A DNA stretch of 64,000 nucleotides from Eumeta japonica (lineage: Eukaryota > Arthropoda > Insecta > Lepidoptera > Psychidae): assembly GCA_005406025.1 (NCBI GenBank), contig BGZK01000080.1, positions 248,001 through 312,000 of the forward strand. Direction: 5' to 3'. Below the pieces are notes generated by a model. It worked only from the letters and a program-made list of their open reading frames with translations. It ran no database searches and was not told the DNA's origin. The position numbers were made by a program, and so were the translations under genes. Shown piece after piece: positions 46,403 through 59,640 of the stretch. Each line of letters begins with the position of its first letter. Position 1 is the stretch's first letter.

Positions 46403-49400
46403 TCTGTATATAAGTATATACACATATTGACCCCATTTACACCACCTTTTCGCGGAAGTTGAGTTTGGGTTGAAATACGTAGATAATATAACTATTTATA
46501 ATATAAACATATTGTGTATATACGTACAACATAGATATACATTCATGTCCGAACTTTTCGTATTGTATATATAAATTTACGTTTTAAACAACAATTGCAA
46601 TTTTTGTATGTAAAATAATATGCATTATTTTTCATTTAGAATAGTGCATTAAATGAAAATTTTGATATAATTTTTGTAGTAGTTTATAATAATTAATAAC
46701 AAAACACTTCCATTTAAAAGCATTTTCAGCACAATAAAATATTTCCTGACAATTCAAAAAATACACACGTAATTGTTCGAGTTTTCACTACTGTCGGCAC
46801 TCCCGAAGGGCCACTGTTTATTTTAATATTTAGTAGAAGATGCTACCTCGAGTGTTACGCATACGTGGCCCTATCTGGCGCGACTCACTCCTCAGCGGCG
46901 CCGCGGTCGCCCACTTGTTGCCCTGTCGAGGGCTATTTCCACCACCTGCCCTCTCAACTACCGGCGCAGTACCCGTCTGCGTGACAGTGGAAGAGAAAAC
47001 ATCGACAGCAATTTCAATTAATAGACAGTTTATCGAAAGTAGCTCAGAGCTTTGATTGAAAAATATAAAATCTTATATTTAACGAGACACTGTTAATCAA
47101 TTAGTTTATTAATTTTTCAATTTTTTTATATTATCTGAATATTTCATAAGAAAGTATAAAATAAAGAAATATGCCAATTACGAAAATGTTTCTATATTTT
47201 CGTCATATATCTTAACGATCGATATATTTTCAACGGAATGGATGTAAATGTTTCTAATGAAAGAAATCAATCAAAACTGCGATAAAAAAAATATTTAGTA
47301 AATTGTAGCGACCTTATTATTAAAAATATATTTTAATTGAATTACAGGCGTACGATAAATACTCACACTTTACCTTATTGCGAGAGACATTAAAAATATA
47401 AGTTATATTACAAAACGATAATTCTGTTTCCGACGAAGATTTTCTATGCACTTCAATATGTATGTAGCGTGAACATGCCTCTATCTCATAAGTCACATGA
47501 GAGTATAGACGAGTTTCGAATTCGCAACTTTAACATATACTAGATATCACCTTTCGATATATAGTAGTTTAATGAAATAAGTATAATAATAGGATTTTGT
47601 AAATAATGATATGCTTTTCCATGAGTTTTGCTTCCGAAATACACCGTACACGTGTACGAAATAGATTCGATAATCCTTCAAAGAGTCGACCAAATGAAAT
47701 AGTAAACGGCTCTCATGACGGTAGGTTCGCCAATCGATGCCTGTAGTCGTTCAAAAGCCACCGAATTGCGGCACGGCCCAGAATCGGTGATATAAGAATA
47801 ACATATCTATCTCGACGGTACGTCTAATTTTTAATTCGGGCCGTATGAATTTTTATTGGATTAAAAACAAATCATTCCATCTTTAAAGGATGAATCTGAA
47901 GAGTGCAGCAAAAAAATATAAAAACGCATTAGAATGCGTATGCACTCTGCACACTCGCATCGAGCCTGCACCTTGCTTACACGTGTTATAGCATCTCGGA
48001 AGAAATCTCTGCACCTCTATAGACACAGTGTTCTGAAGGTATTGTTACGTTCGAGACTCGGCGAAGTCCAGCTTCTGCAGCATAGTGAGCCGAACCAATA
48101 CAACGACGACTGTTAAGCGTTACGTTCACGTGCGCCCGGTCCGTCACGAATTCGAATAGATAGATATATAATCGTTGTCGGAGAGGCTCGTGGTCCCTGT
48201 AGGGTTATGAAAACTTCACGTAAGTAGGAAATAGAAGAGAGGGCCCGTCGTTCGCCTCCGGATCCCCGAAAACACCAAATCGACGTCCGCCACCGCACGC
48301 CGGCGGTGCGTCGTAAAACGACATCGGTACTCGCCCCTATCTGATATCTGGCGTACGTGACGATGCAAAACGACAACTCCGTAATAAACACGTTTCGGTC
48401 CGGCGTGTTTTATAAAATAGTGTTATTATGTTCAGAAAATTCAATCTCGGGTCCCCAGATATTGGAATATTTTAGTATCGCCGAAGGAGAGCGCGGCGAG
48501 GACGAGCCGGGCGAAAATCGACATGCAGTCCGCGATCGTTCTGAGAACGAAACATGAATCTATCCTACAGGGTTCCCGTCTTTCCATACGACTTTCTATT
48601 CAAGTAAAAAGATACCTAAAAATAGCAATGCAAACTTCTAGAAATTAATAATCTATTCTACAAATGAAAAAAACAGCCAAAACTCAACTTTATTTGATTC
48701 CATTAACGTTTCGGTTGTAGTTTCTATGAACAGGCATATGAGAACTTATCATTCCGAACGCTTTCGTAGAGTTGGCAGATGTCATACGATTATCGAAATG
48801 CTTTCAAAATAGAAAAAAAAACGACGGGAAAGATAACGACGGCAATTAACCTGTTGGATATTTCATGAATCATGGTATGGAATGGTAATAGGATACTAAA
48901 ATGTCTTATCGTAAAAATTAAAAGCACCTACATCAGAATCGGCATACCGATTCCTTACTGATGATTTGGACATCCCGAGCTTACGACAGGGCTTCGTCAA
49001 TAGCGTAACTAAAAATATTAGGAAAATACACAGTTAAGATTTAAATGAAATTTTCAAACTATTACACATTGTGCTGGCGCTAGTGAATTTTACGAGCAGA
49101 CTATATTTTGATTCAAAATACCGGATAATATCACGAAATTCGTACCGCTAAGCAAGTGTTGCACCATTTGTAGTTGTCAAAGCAAAGGTATAATGTATAC
49201 TGAACTGCCCATGTGTTTAAGCAGTGAATACATCCAGGAACGCTAGTAATGTAATGACGGACAAATGGAGAGAGTAAGAATACCATATAAATGTATAAAT
49301 TAAAAAAAAATTCGTAGCCTGTACACGTGAAAAGATATTTACAAAATAACAACTGTGAAAGGAAATGACACTTAAATGGCCTCGATTCTTTCCTATTAAT

Positions 49401-49600
49401 AATTTTCTTTTCAAGCCTTTTAACTGAAAGCGATGTTGAATTCGATAATTTATACATTTATACAATAAAAAAGTATTAATAAGGTAATTTTCCACATTTA
49501 CGTTTGACACTGGCGACGTCCATAGCATTTCCACGCGCATGACTTTCGGACATTCCGCACCGCATTCTGCTATTTAGTTGGTACGCGTAGTATTATTTGA
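46403..49600. other. Long non-coding stretch
   Basis: GC-rich patches lie at about 46850-47000 and 48120-48360. Several open frames of 60-108 codons lie on both strands without recognised domains. No gene called. Confidence 0.5.
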
Positions 49601-52600
49601 TGGTTTACTTACTCGTTCGATTGATAACATAGACGAGCGAATGCGTCCCGCTATTATCGGGGCGCACTTCCGGCTCCCACGCCCGTACACGACGACACCG
49701 AAATCTTACTTCCAAATTGCCCCCTGTTAATTAAACAGTAATTCGCTTTCCCAACGAACCATTTGGAGGGAAGAGCGCGAGTTAATGTGCTTATGCCCCG
49801 TTGCTGTAACGAGGGTGACCATTTTCCTTTATTCGACCGCTCCCGGTTCCCCAGGTGAAACAGAGACATGAAAAAAGTACAATAGTTTTTCCCGGTCTTT
49901 TCCGGATCAAAGGATCGGCTCAGTATTCGTATAGATTAGATCGATTATAATGCCTATGATATGTTTTCAATACAATATTTGTTTATCGACGTCAATTGCG
50001 ATTTGTGAAAAATTCATATCGATATCCATCTTTGCCGACAATCCGACGTGGCATAATACTACCACACATATATAGGTGTAATTTAATATTTCTCCCTGGT
50101 TACAACTTTTACAAACAATATTCTAGAGCTTTAAAAACCAAAATGGTAACCCTGTTTAAACGTACGGGAACCTCTCCAATCTCCGCCACCCCATCCCGTT
50201 TCCTGATATGGGTCAGAAGTTTTCACATTAAGCAGTTTTTAAGTTAAGGTATCGCGTTAAAATCGCCAAATTAATGCACGCCGGTCCTAATTTCGCGTAA
50301 AACCGAGTCCATAATTCCGGTAGATCGCCAACACGCCCGCCCGTCGGCGCTCGTTTCGCGGCTTACACGAGGATCATGAAACATAATCAGCTTTTCTTTA
50401 TTCGGAAAATTTGCAAAAAAAGTATAATCAAACATATTTGTATCCCGTAGCACACGTGGATTAACTAATTCGGACGGTTTTGCTAGCTAAATTTATTTTT
50501 TTAAATTTTTGTTAGCTTAGCGAGTAGTAGTACGCTTTGGATGTGAAATGCATTTTTGCGTTCCCAATGTCATTTATATCGAGGAGAGCTGGTAGACTGT
50601 AATTTTACGTGTTCTCATTTACGTATATCGTCTTTATTCAAACGGCTGACGATTTAATAAAAACAATAAATCACTGTTCGAACAATAATAACAGATCTCT
50701 TTAGTTAATACAATTTGATCGAATAACGAAATAAACATACAAAATCGCGACCGCCATCTCGTGGATATCGATAGTGTTGCGGAAAGATCAAGATGCACCT
50801 CAGACTACATGTGATCGTCATCGATCGGCAGATGGCGCTGCCATTAAAATGTAAACCGATTTTTGCGACGCCCGATTTCGACTCGCATAATATATTCAAC
50901 ATAAACAAAAACAACCGTTAGCGGTATTAAGAAAAATTTCGGATAAACACGCAAACCCCATTTATATATCATAATAGAGGTAAAATGAAATACGATATAG
51001 CCGGAAAAAAGAAAAACCCAAAAAGCGGACAAATTTTTCAGAAGGCAGCTTCGTTCCGTAACATCAACCGCAATTTTAAATCCATCTCCGTTGTACATCA
51101 GGGCGCCGCCCGAGCCGGCCCGGCGTTGGGCTTCCTCATTGTCTATAAAATTCTGGAGGCTTGAATTTCTCACGTTCCCGTCTATGTATCCCGTCTTTCT
51201 TGCGTAGTAAATAAACGTTCAAATGTAGTACATAAATATAATAGAGCCTTAAAAATATAAGGAATAAAGTGTAAGGTCGATAGTGTCGTATATGAGATAG
51301 GGTCAATTCGATAAAATCTATCAAACGATGACGTCACGATCGTATTGTGACTAATTATACAATTAATTACACTGGTGTGGTATCTGCATTGTTTACGATT
51401 CCAGTCCAGGGTGAGATTTCATTCGGCCCGATGTCGTAGTCCTGTGGTGTGGACACGGAAGAAGAGGATCCTCCGTGTAGAGGAAACAGTTCTTCAATAC
51501 GAAATGAAACTTCCATCATGATCACGTCAAATCTGTTTCTGGTAATTTAAAAATATGTATCTAAGCGACGATTGCTTTCGTCTGTCATCGCAACCATTAT
51601 CGGCTGTAGTCGAGAAAAATTATTTTGTAATTAATATATATATTATAATAGTACCCACCCAAAAATTGTTAATTCTTGATCGTTCGCTATTTATTTTGAC
51701 GCAAAATTATATTATCGCTACTCCATTTCCATTTTCACACTAAAGAGGTCGTGAATTCTGCCGCCTGCTGTGTATAATTGAGGTGGTGAAACAGGGAAAG
51801 TGGAGTAGCGTAAATTCCGCTTACAGGGGAGTGCCCGCGATGAAAAAATTGGTAGAAAATTCAATCATCAATCATCAAATCAAATTAAAATGACATAATT
51901 TTATAATGTATTTTTAATTTTATTAAAATTTGTTATCGAGATGGATAAACAATTTTAATCATTGTAGCTGCATGTTCGAAATTTATTTTTATGTAATGCA
52001 ATTATTGAATTACGTTTATAGTTACAAGTCTTTTGAATTTCAAAAAAAATCTTTTAATATTTATCGATGGGTGTGTAAAATATGTCTATGCTGTCTGCGT
52101 ATATTCTTTAAACAAGATGAGAAAGAAAGCTTTCGTCATTTTGGCTTCTTTTTCACCGGATCGCTATGCAAAACATGCAACTTTAAAACTGGTTCGTAAG
52201 CTTTTGAAGATTTAATCAAAGATAAAAATATGTTCAAAGAAAACTGTCCAGTATATTGCACAGTCGCAGTTTTGACAAAATGTGGCAACTTTTAAATACA
52301 ATACCTTTCTATAGGATTTTACATGTGAATATAGACATGAGTAGTATGCCCATGCGCAGTCTTATACTATTACGTCGATATTAAAAAAAACACAACGTGA
52401 AGTTATTTCAAATCCCGTATGTAATGCGCATAACTATAAACAAACAGAAATACCATATATCCGTTTGAATAGTGTTAGACGAATATCCAAGACACGAAAT
52501 CGCAAAGCCGTTTCTACCCGACGTAGGTTATCAACAAACATTAATTTGGCCGCATGTTCAAAATCTACGTTTGTCATCAAATCGTACAAAATCGAGGAGA

Positions 52601-53290
52601 TTTAATTTTCTCATTCCGTTGCAAATCTTTATTCCTACAAGCAATGACGTCTACAAACGTCCGCCGCCCGACAATAAGGCACCCCTATTACTTTGACCCT
52701 CACGAATTTTTCGAATTCCACCTGCGTGAGAAACAAAACTAAGAAAGCGCCTCAAGAACGCTCTCCTAGAGAAATTCCCACCCTTATGCTTTTATCCGAG
52801 GGAATGAATAACGAACTTAAAAGCTTCAACGGTCGTCGTCAATGTTACGATACGGGCTATAAGGAAAAAATGCCTTTGTCGAAAGTTTAATTTATTTAAA
52901 CGTCGCCGGGGCGAACTTGTTGGCACCGAGCAACTTCTTTCTACTATTTCCATTATTAACAGTTACGTTTCTTTTTATTTGGATGTAGCAAATGCTGAAA
53001 TAGTCGAATGATTAATGGAGTTTCCATTATTATAAATTCATTATTATTTCTCGTCCGCCCAGTACATTAATAAAACTGGGAAAATACTGGCCTGTTTAAA
53101 AAAAAATTGTATTTCTCGCTTAGTACTTGACAGATATTACTTTCATAGTAAAAAATGAAACAGAATTTCGCTAATTCTAGAATATTCCTTGCGTTTATTC
53201 ACTATTGCAAATTGATAGAATTTCTTATCGTTTTCCACTTTTACTAGAATTTACAGACAAAGACAATTCGGGATCTGAACAAAAAAGAAC
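49601..53290. other. Long non-coding stretch
   Basis: A moderately GC-rich segment lies at about 49640-49870 and another near 50330-50370. TGACGTCA occurs at 51328-51337 within ATGACGTCAC. The 51900-52900 part is AT-rich with lysine- and phenylalanine-rich open frames. No gene or transposon recognised. Confidence 0.5.
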
Positions 53291-55660
53291 GTAACTAATC
53301 ACTCCAGGTCGGTCTTCGCTAGAAATACGAAATAAAACGATTCGGTCGCGACTCGACGTCGGCCGGGGCAGACCTTCGATCGGGCGACTCCCTCCAGCTC
53401 TCGCAACGAAGTTATTACATTTTTATTGGCGTTCACGACGAATATTATTCGATTCATTACAACGAAGCGAAGGATCAATCGAGAGAGCTTTCGCTCCCTC
53501 GCGCTATACATTTTCTCAGAAGTAATAGACAATAAAATATAAAGGCGCCGCTACACGTATAATATACGAGATACGTACGTTCGAGAGACGAGCGCGTCCG
53601 TGGGGGACGCGTAACGCAATTTTGAGGCACACTAATTGCGTCGCTGCTCGCGTAAATACATCGGGAGGTCATTAATAGCCCGAAGAAGGCATTCGGAATG
53701 GGAACGGTCTACCAATGGTGAATTTTTTTCGGCAGAATATCTTTAGTGTAATATTCATAACACAAAAATCTATATTCATATTGAGTCCGAATAATTGATA
53801 TGCAATCTAATTGGTTACAATATACATAGACAGATTTTTTTTTATTAGATGCATAGAAGTAATAATTAAAATTTTGTTTTAATATCACAATTACGGCATC
53901 ATATTACGACCATCTTCCATTGACGTACGAAAAAAGTGATTAAGGCAGCAAGCTTGAAAGAGTGGGAAACACGATAGGCAGAGGGAAAAACAGGTGAAAC
54001 CATAAAGGTCTAATACAAACTGTACCTTCTGAAAAAATGTGACAATTCTGAAAGAATATGCAACGAGCGAGGCGGGTGTTGACGTCAAAATTTAAGGTAT
54101 AGCCGTACACGTCATAAGTGGATGTTAAAACAAGGACTTCTGACAATCCTCTTTTTTTTTTAGGAAATATAAATAAGGAAATTACTTTACATTATTGGAT
54201 TTTTACATAAAAAAGAAAAAGTAAGAATAAAATATGTAAAAGGAGGGACGACTCTTTCAATTGAATTACAATGACGGTTATTATATTGTTGTTATTATTT
54301 CATTGAAAGTTATTTTTATTCAAAATATAGTGCACTGAAATAATTTTATGCCTAACAATAATTAAACAAACAAAAAACAATTAGCAAAAATTTTTTGTAT
54401 TTCGAGTTATACAGAGAGGGCATTAGAAACCTATGATAGCTTCATATAAACTAAATATAAAATTGCGTTTTGTATAGAGATAGGAAAGAATTTTTATGCC
54501 TTTACACTTGTCAAAGTTTAAAAAAAAATAATTGACAATACTTTTTGTATCACACCTAATATTCAATCAACAAAAATATACTACTTTCAGTATCGATCAA
54601 TTACTTACTTAATTTACGATAAATTTTAAATTTATCTGCCTGTCGTTAATAGACAGACAGATAAAAAGACTACGTCGACACTACGAAAATGTTAGTCGCC
54701 ATACGTTCGACGTAGGTGACCCACACGCATCGGGGTGTACAGCGAAGGCGCGCCACTTAGGCGGGAAATGAACGTAATTAATTTGATTAATCGTAACTGC
54801 GCTGCGTCGAGACGCGCCGGCGTCGGCGCGGGCGCCGCTATGAATGATGGTGTACTGCGGAGGTCGCGGGCGACAGAGCGCCTGCCCATCTATGATTGAC
54901 GCTTCGGCGCGTATTTGCATCGTCAAAAACTGAAGGCGTTGTGGTGTCACTGGGTCGATACGTAAATGCTATTGGAGAAATACCACTTTAAAACAGTACC
55001 TATCAACATGTTTCCTACGTCTACGTTTCGGATTATCCTGTGGTACACTTCTGTGAATGTTGCCATTACAAATCAATGCGTGTTCCACGTTGTAAATACA
55101 TTTAAATAAATATAGTTTAAAAAAACTAAAAAACACGCTTTTAAAGCACATCATACTAAAAAGTGAAAAGTCATTCTTAATATGAGCGGAAAAAAATAAT
55201 GAACAATGACGAAAAATACTAGTATTATTGTTGAAAAAGCGTGGGGCGCTTTGTTCCACCTTTTTCGTATATAGAGGAACCCGTATAGAATTTGGTAACA
55301 GTAATAAGCCACTTGCTCTCACACAGACGATACGTGATGATTATTCGATCCTGCCTATCCTGATCAGGATAATGAGATAAACTTATCAAATTATTGCATT
55401 GTCATTGGTTCTTGATACGTATGAAAAGTTTCAAATTAATCAGACTTCTGGAAATTGGTGAAAATTATGCTCAAAGATCCCGTCACATACATACCATAGA
55501 TTCAACCCAAGCTTATAAAAAGGTGTTAAAATTGGAAAAGGTCACATCTAACTAGATCGAGAATTCATAGACTACACAAGAAAAACACTCGAAACGAAGA
55601 TGGGGACAAAAGGTTATTTCGGAAAAAAATTCTGATGTCCTATTCCGAGAAGCGCATGTA
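53291..55660. other. Non-coding stretch with two GC-rich patches
   Basis: Moderately CpG-rich DNA lies at about 53335-53650 and a denser block at about 54690-54930 with GCGCCGGCGTCGGCGCG-like words. A CTCTTTTTTTTTTAG word near 54152-54164 looks like a splice acceptor but no exon is seen beside it. Confidence 0.45.
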
Positions 55661-58600
55661 ATATCGAACGTCAGCAATTGCTTTCGATACTTAACATATC
55701 AACTACCTGACGCTTGAGAGGCGCTGCGAAAGAACATCGGTGAGGTGAGATGTGACGACGTAACGGGCGGCGCGGGACTCGAACTACATTTAATTGAAGT
55801 TGACAAACGACATCAGTCCGCCTTCAATTATTCAAAAAGCAAAGAGCACCCACGGCGTAACAGTCAGTTTGCCGATTTGCGCGAACAGGCGTTTGTTAGC
55901 GATCTGTATTTGAAAGTCTTTGATCATTTAGGTATAAAATCAAGGAGTATTTTTTTGTATCTAAGGCAGTAGGTAGTTGAGACTCGTAGGTGTATAAATC
56001 TAAAATTCATTTTATTAGCGATTCGAAAGTCTATCGATTATATTAAAAGTTATGAATAAATATATATGCACATAATATAGTAATAGAATTTCTATTATCA
56101 AACAAAGAAAAATCTGTTATCTACTGATACTACGATGAAAAGAATAGTATCAACTGTAAATTGGTTAAGAGTTCCGATTCCGAGAAAGTTCCGAACACAA
56201 AACCAGGTAAGGTGAGCAGGTAGCCGGAGTAACCCCAAAGAATAAAGACAAAGCCACCTCTAACATAATGGCTCACAGTCCGCACAGTTAAATATCGCAG
56301 CAAGACTGTCGGCTTATCAACGCGGACGGAAATTCTGAGAACGATTTATTCGCTAACGTTCGACGTTCCGAGAACTGCACCCGAGAGCCGGTGCCGGCCG
56401 TCGCCACGCGTTCGTATTTACATTAGCCGGTGATAAAACAGCGAGGTACGATATTGTGTTGCCGGCGGAGCGGGCGGGTGTGACATCAAGCAACGCTTTG
56501 ATAACGCTACGAGAGCATTAGCACCATTTATGGTGACCGTCTGTGAAGGTTAGTCTGAGAAAGTAGCGCAAGGATTTTGATACACTTTTCACTAATAGAT
56601 AAACTGATTTATTAGGAAGTTGTGTACATCAATCAATTTTATACAAACTGGCTGAACTATAGCGATGTTTGTCGATCAGGTCGAAAAATAAAAAAAACAC
56701 ATCTCTTGAGAGCTTTCGTATCGCATGCAGCTTACATCGTTAAAACTGTGTGGTGGTGATGTATCGAGGCATACTACTGGAAGGATTATAATGAAACTTA
56801 TCATGTTCAAGAATTTATGATTAGATTTAAAAACATAATGAAAATCTGCGACGTAACGTAACAATAGTGACATCTTTTTCCAAAACAGTAGATATTTTTA
56901 CTATTCATGTTTAATACATTTAGTTGATCAGATGCACTTTTTTATGCACTTATACCGATATTAATTTCATTTTAATTAAAGTGCTTTAAATTGATTTAAC
57001 TTGAATTCTAGGATGTGCTTTATACATAAAGCTCCTCCAATTCCAACAGGTAGTTAATTTTCGAGAGATCTGCTTGAAATTTGTACAAGTTAAATGAATT
57101 TTCGACGGCTTCGAATTGAATTTAACTTTGGTAATTATCGTTATTTCGTTACTATTGTTATTATTTAAACGATAAAATAGAACATCAATAAACATACCAA
57201 AACACAACCTTCGTCAAAATAATACATTGTACCTAATTTATAAATAAAAGCAAACTAAAAAATCGAAAATTTCAACTAAAAAAAATGAGAATGATAAAAA
57301 CAGAAAAGGACGCCGTCAAGGTCCAACTATATACAATAAATAAATCTGTATCTTTCCAGTCTTGAACAATAATAGAATTTAGTTACAATGCGCTTTTTAT
57401 TAGTAACAATCAAAGCAATAGTCCTCACAACCTAACATACCATTGAAGTATCACGTACTTACGTACTTTGGCGACATGCGCGATATTTTAAATACTTTTC
57501 AAAAACTGTTTCATCTGATAATACCTAACACGCCGAACTCGCGCATAAAAATCATGCGTATCCTGCCCTAAGGAAGTCATCAGAAAAATATCCTCTCGCC
57601 TAAATCTGACAGATGCCGGCGGGCCCCGCGGCGCCGTCGGCTCCAGCGTCGTCCGTCACCGACGCCCGGCTAACATTATAAATTCCCCGGGCGGTGGGTG
57701 AGCGTGCCCGGCGGGCTATACGTAGCCGGCTACCTACGTAGTTTCATTAATCAAATCGGGTAGAGTGCGCAAACTGCAATCTGAATCGCAAATTCTCGAC
57801 GACGACGACGTCGGCCGAATTAGCGCGGTGTGCGCTGACGAGAGCCGCGGGCAGCGGAGCGGGCGGACGCCGAGGGTAATTAATTCTGTTCTTGTTAAGA
57901 TCGTTTGCGATGTTGGAATTGCTTCGCTTCAGTATAATACGAAAACATTATATAAATGAAAATAGGACATAATAAATTAATAAAGTTAAATAACTTCATA
58001 ATTAAAAACTAAATAGCGGAAATTTTCGCTCTTGATTTCAGGAATTTACGACTGATTTTCTGAACATTTTGTTGCAATATATTTGTTGAAGTTTGTATTT
58101 AAAGTAATTAATAGTCGTTTACATATATTAATGTAAAACCAACCTACTAACCGATATGTTTCATAATATTTTTTTTTAACATTACATCCCGTTAATATAG
58201 TGGTATTATGAACATCTCGGTTCCCTATTTCATTGCTTAAAATAAAATTCCAAACGACCATAAAATACCAGTCCATGTTAGTAAAAGCGTAATAAAAAAA
58301 AGTTCGAAAGGAACGTTTCAATCTATAATAATGTAAATATTAATAATAATTTAAAACTTGCAGCAAAAATGATTACAAAAATTATGATTGTTCTAAAGTC
58401 GAATGTAAATCATCAAACCTATTTTTTCTGTCGAAAAATGGTGTTAAATAAAAAACCATCTGTCCAAGCTCATTATTTAAATCAGTTGTTATCAATAATC
58501 GTTTGTCCTTGCGGACGCTTATCGGACGCTCCTCCGGTCACCGCGCACACGCCTTCGAGAGCTATAGCCGAACTCGCCTAATAACTATCCGAGTTTGCAA

Positions 58601-59174
58601 TCAAACAGTCACCAACTTGTACGCCCGGACGGAGTCGCCGGGCCCTCACAGTGTTTGACTGCTCGTTAACGATATTTGAATATTTCCTAAATGAAGGCGG
58701 AAAATTAAGTATATAAATACGTTGCGATCGAGGGCTGAAAAGCTCGCTCATAACCTAACTTATGATTGGAATATTTTCGTGTGTTGCGGTCAAAATAGAT
58801 AGCACCTAAACTAGATATATCGCTTCATCCTGTCAGATATACATAAGCGATCGTTCAAGCTCACATAATACATACTTCGGTCGAATTGGCTGGGGATCAA
58901 ACGAAATATCTGATATCAGATACAAAGTTAATTGAACTTGGTATTAGATAGAGAATATAGAAATACTAGTCCCACTCCAGTAAAATTTAGATCCTTATGT
59001 ATTCTAAAAGGAAACTGCCTAATTGAGCAATAAAAAATCTTAATCTAAGCCTAAAAATCGAAATCTAAAACCTTCTTAGAACCTTAATATTACTTTAACT
59101 GTATGTTATATCACCTGATACATAAACGTTATCACACGAATGTCAAAGATATGATGAAAGGAACGATTAAGTTT
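55661..59174. other. Non-coding stretch with GC-rich patches
   Basis: CpG-rich patches lie at about 56280-56500, 57600-57870 (with four GAC units near 57798) and 58500-58660. AT-rich DNA separates them. Short open frames over these patches show no domain. No transposon recognised. Confidence 0.5.
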
Positions 59175-59640
59175 TTGACGTGACAACGTCTTAAATTAGG
59201 TTGCGGCTGGGAGTCACTTTGAAAAAGTGTAACGCTCGGTAACGTAACGATGAGTCACCGAACGAGAGAGAGGCCCGCCGAATGCCTTGCGTCTCTCTCC
59301 CACTCAACTATGATCGGTCTGCCGCGCGCGCTGTACTAGAATTAGTGCATAGCTTGCAAATGTATTGCAAGTTATTGTATGTATATTTGTATATAAATAC
59401 GTATGTATGTGTAAAGGTAAAAATAAAATTTTGTTAATATGAAATTCAGTGCGAGATTCTTTGTATAAATTAATGTTTTAAATATAATTCTTTGTATAAA
59501 TAAATGTTTTAAATTGTTACTATTATTTCATCCTTCTTCCTACTATACGAATGAATATTCACATTAAAATGATTTTACCATTCAAAGTCGTTGTCACGTA
59601 AAACTTTCGCCCGTATACCGACTTTACAGGCAACCAAATT
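59175..59640 (-). mobile_element. 468-bp non-coding element, copy E
   Basis: This is an inverted copy. It has the CACTTTGAAAAAGTG spelling shared with C and F. The second small hairpin is damaged: GCGCTGTACTAGAATTAG replaces GCGCAGCACTAGAGAATTAG. Otherwise it is almost unchanged. Confidence 0.9.

Noticed and set aside
46102..46425. Open frames on the reverse strand giving repeated GNGVDC peptide
   Set aside because: The repeat peptide is produced by the 24-bp tandem repeat, and the rest has no resemblance to a protein.
55740..55800. tRNA or SINE on the reverse strand (GTTCGAGTCCCGCG)
   Set aside because: A B-box-like word alone is present; no A box lies at the expected distance.
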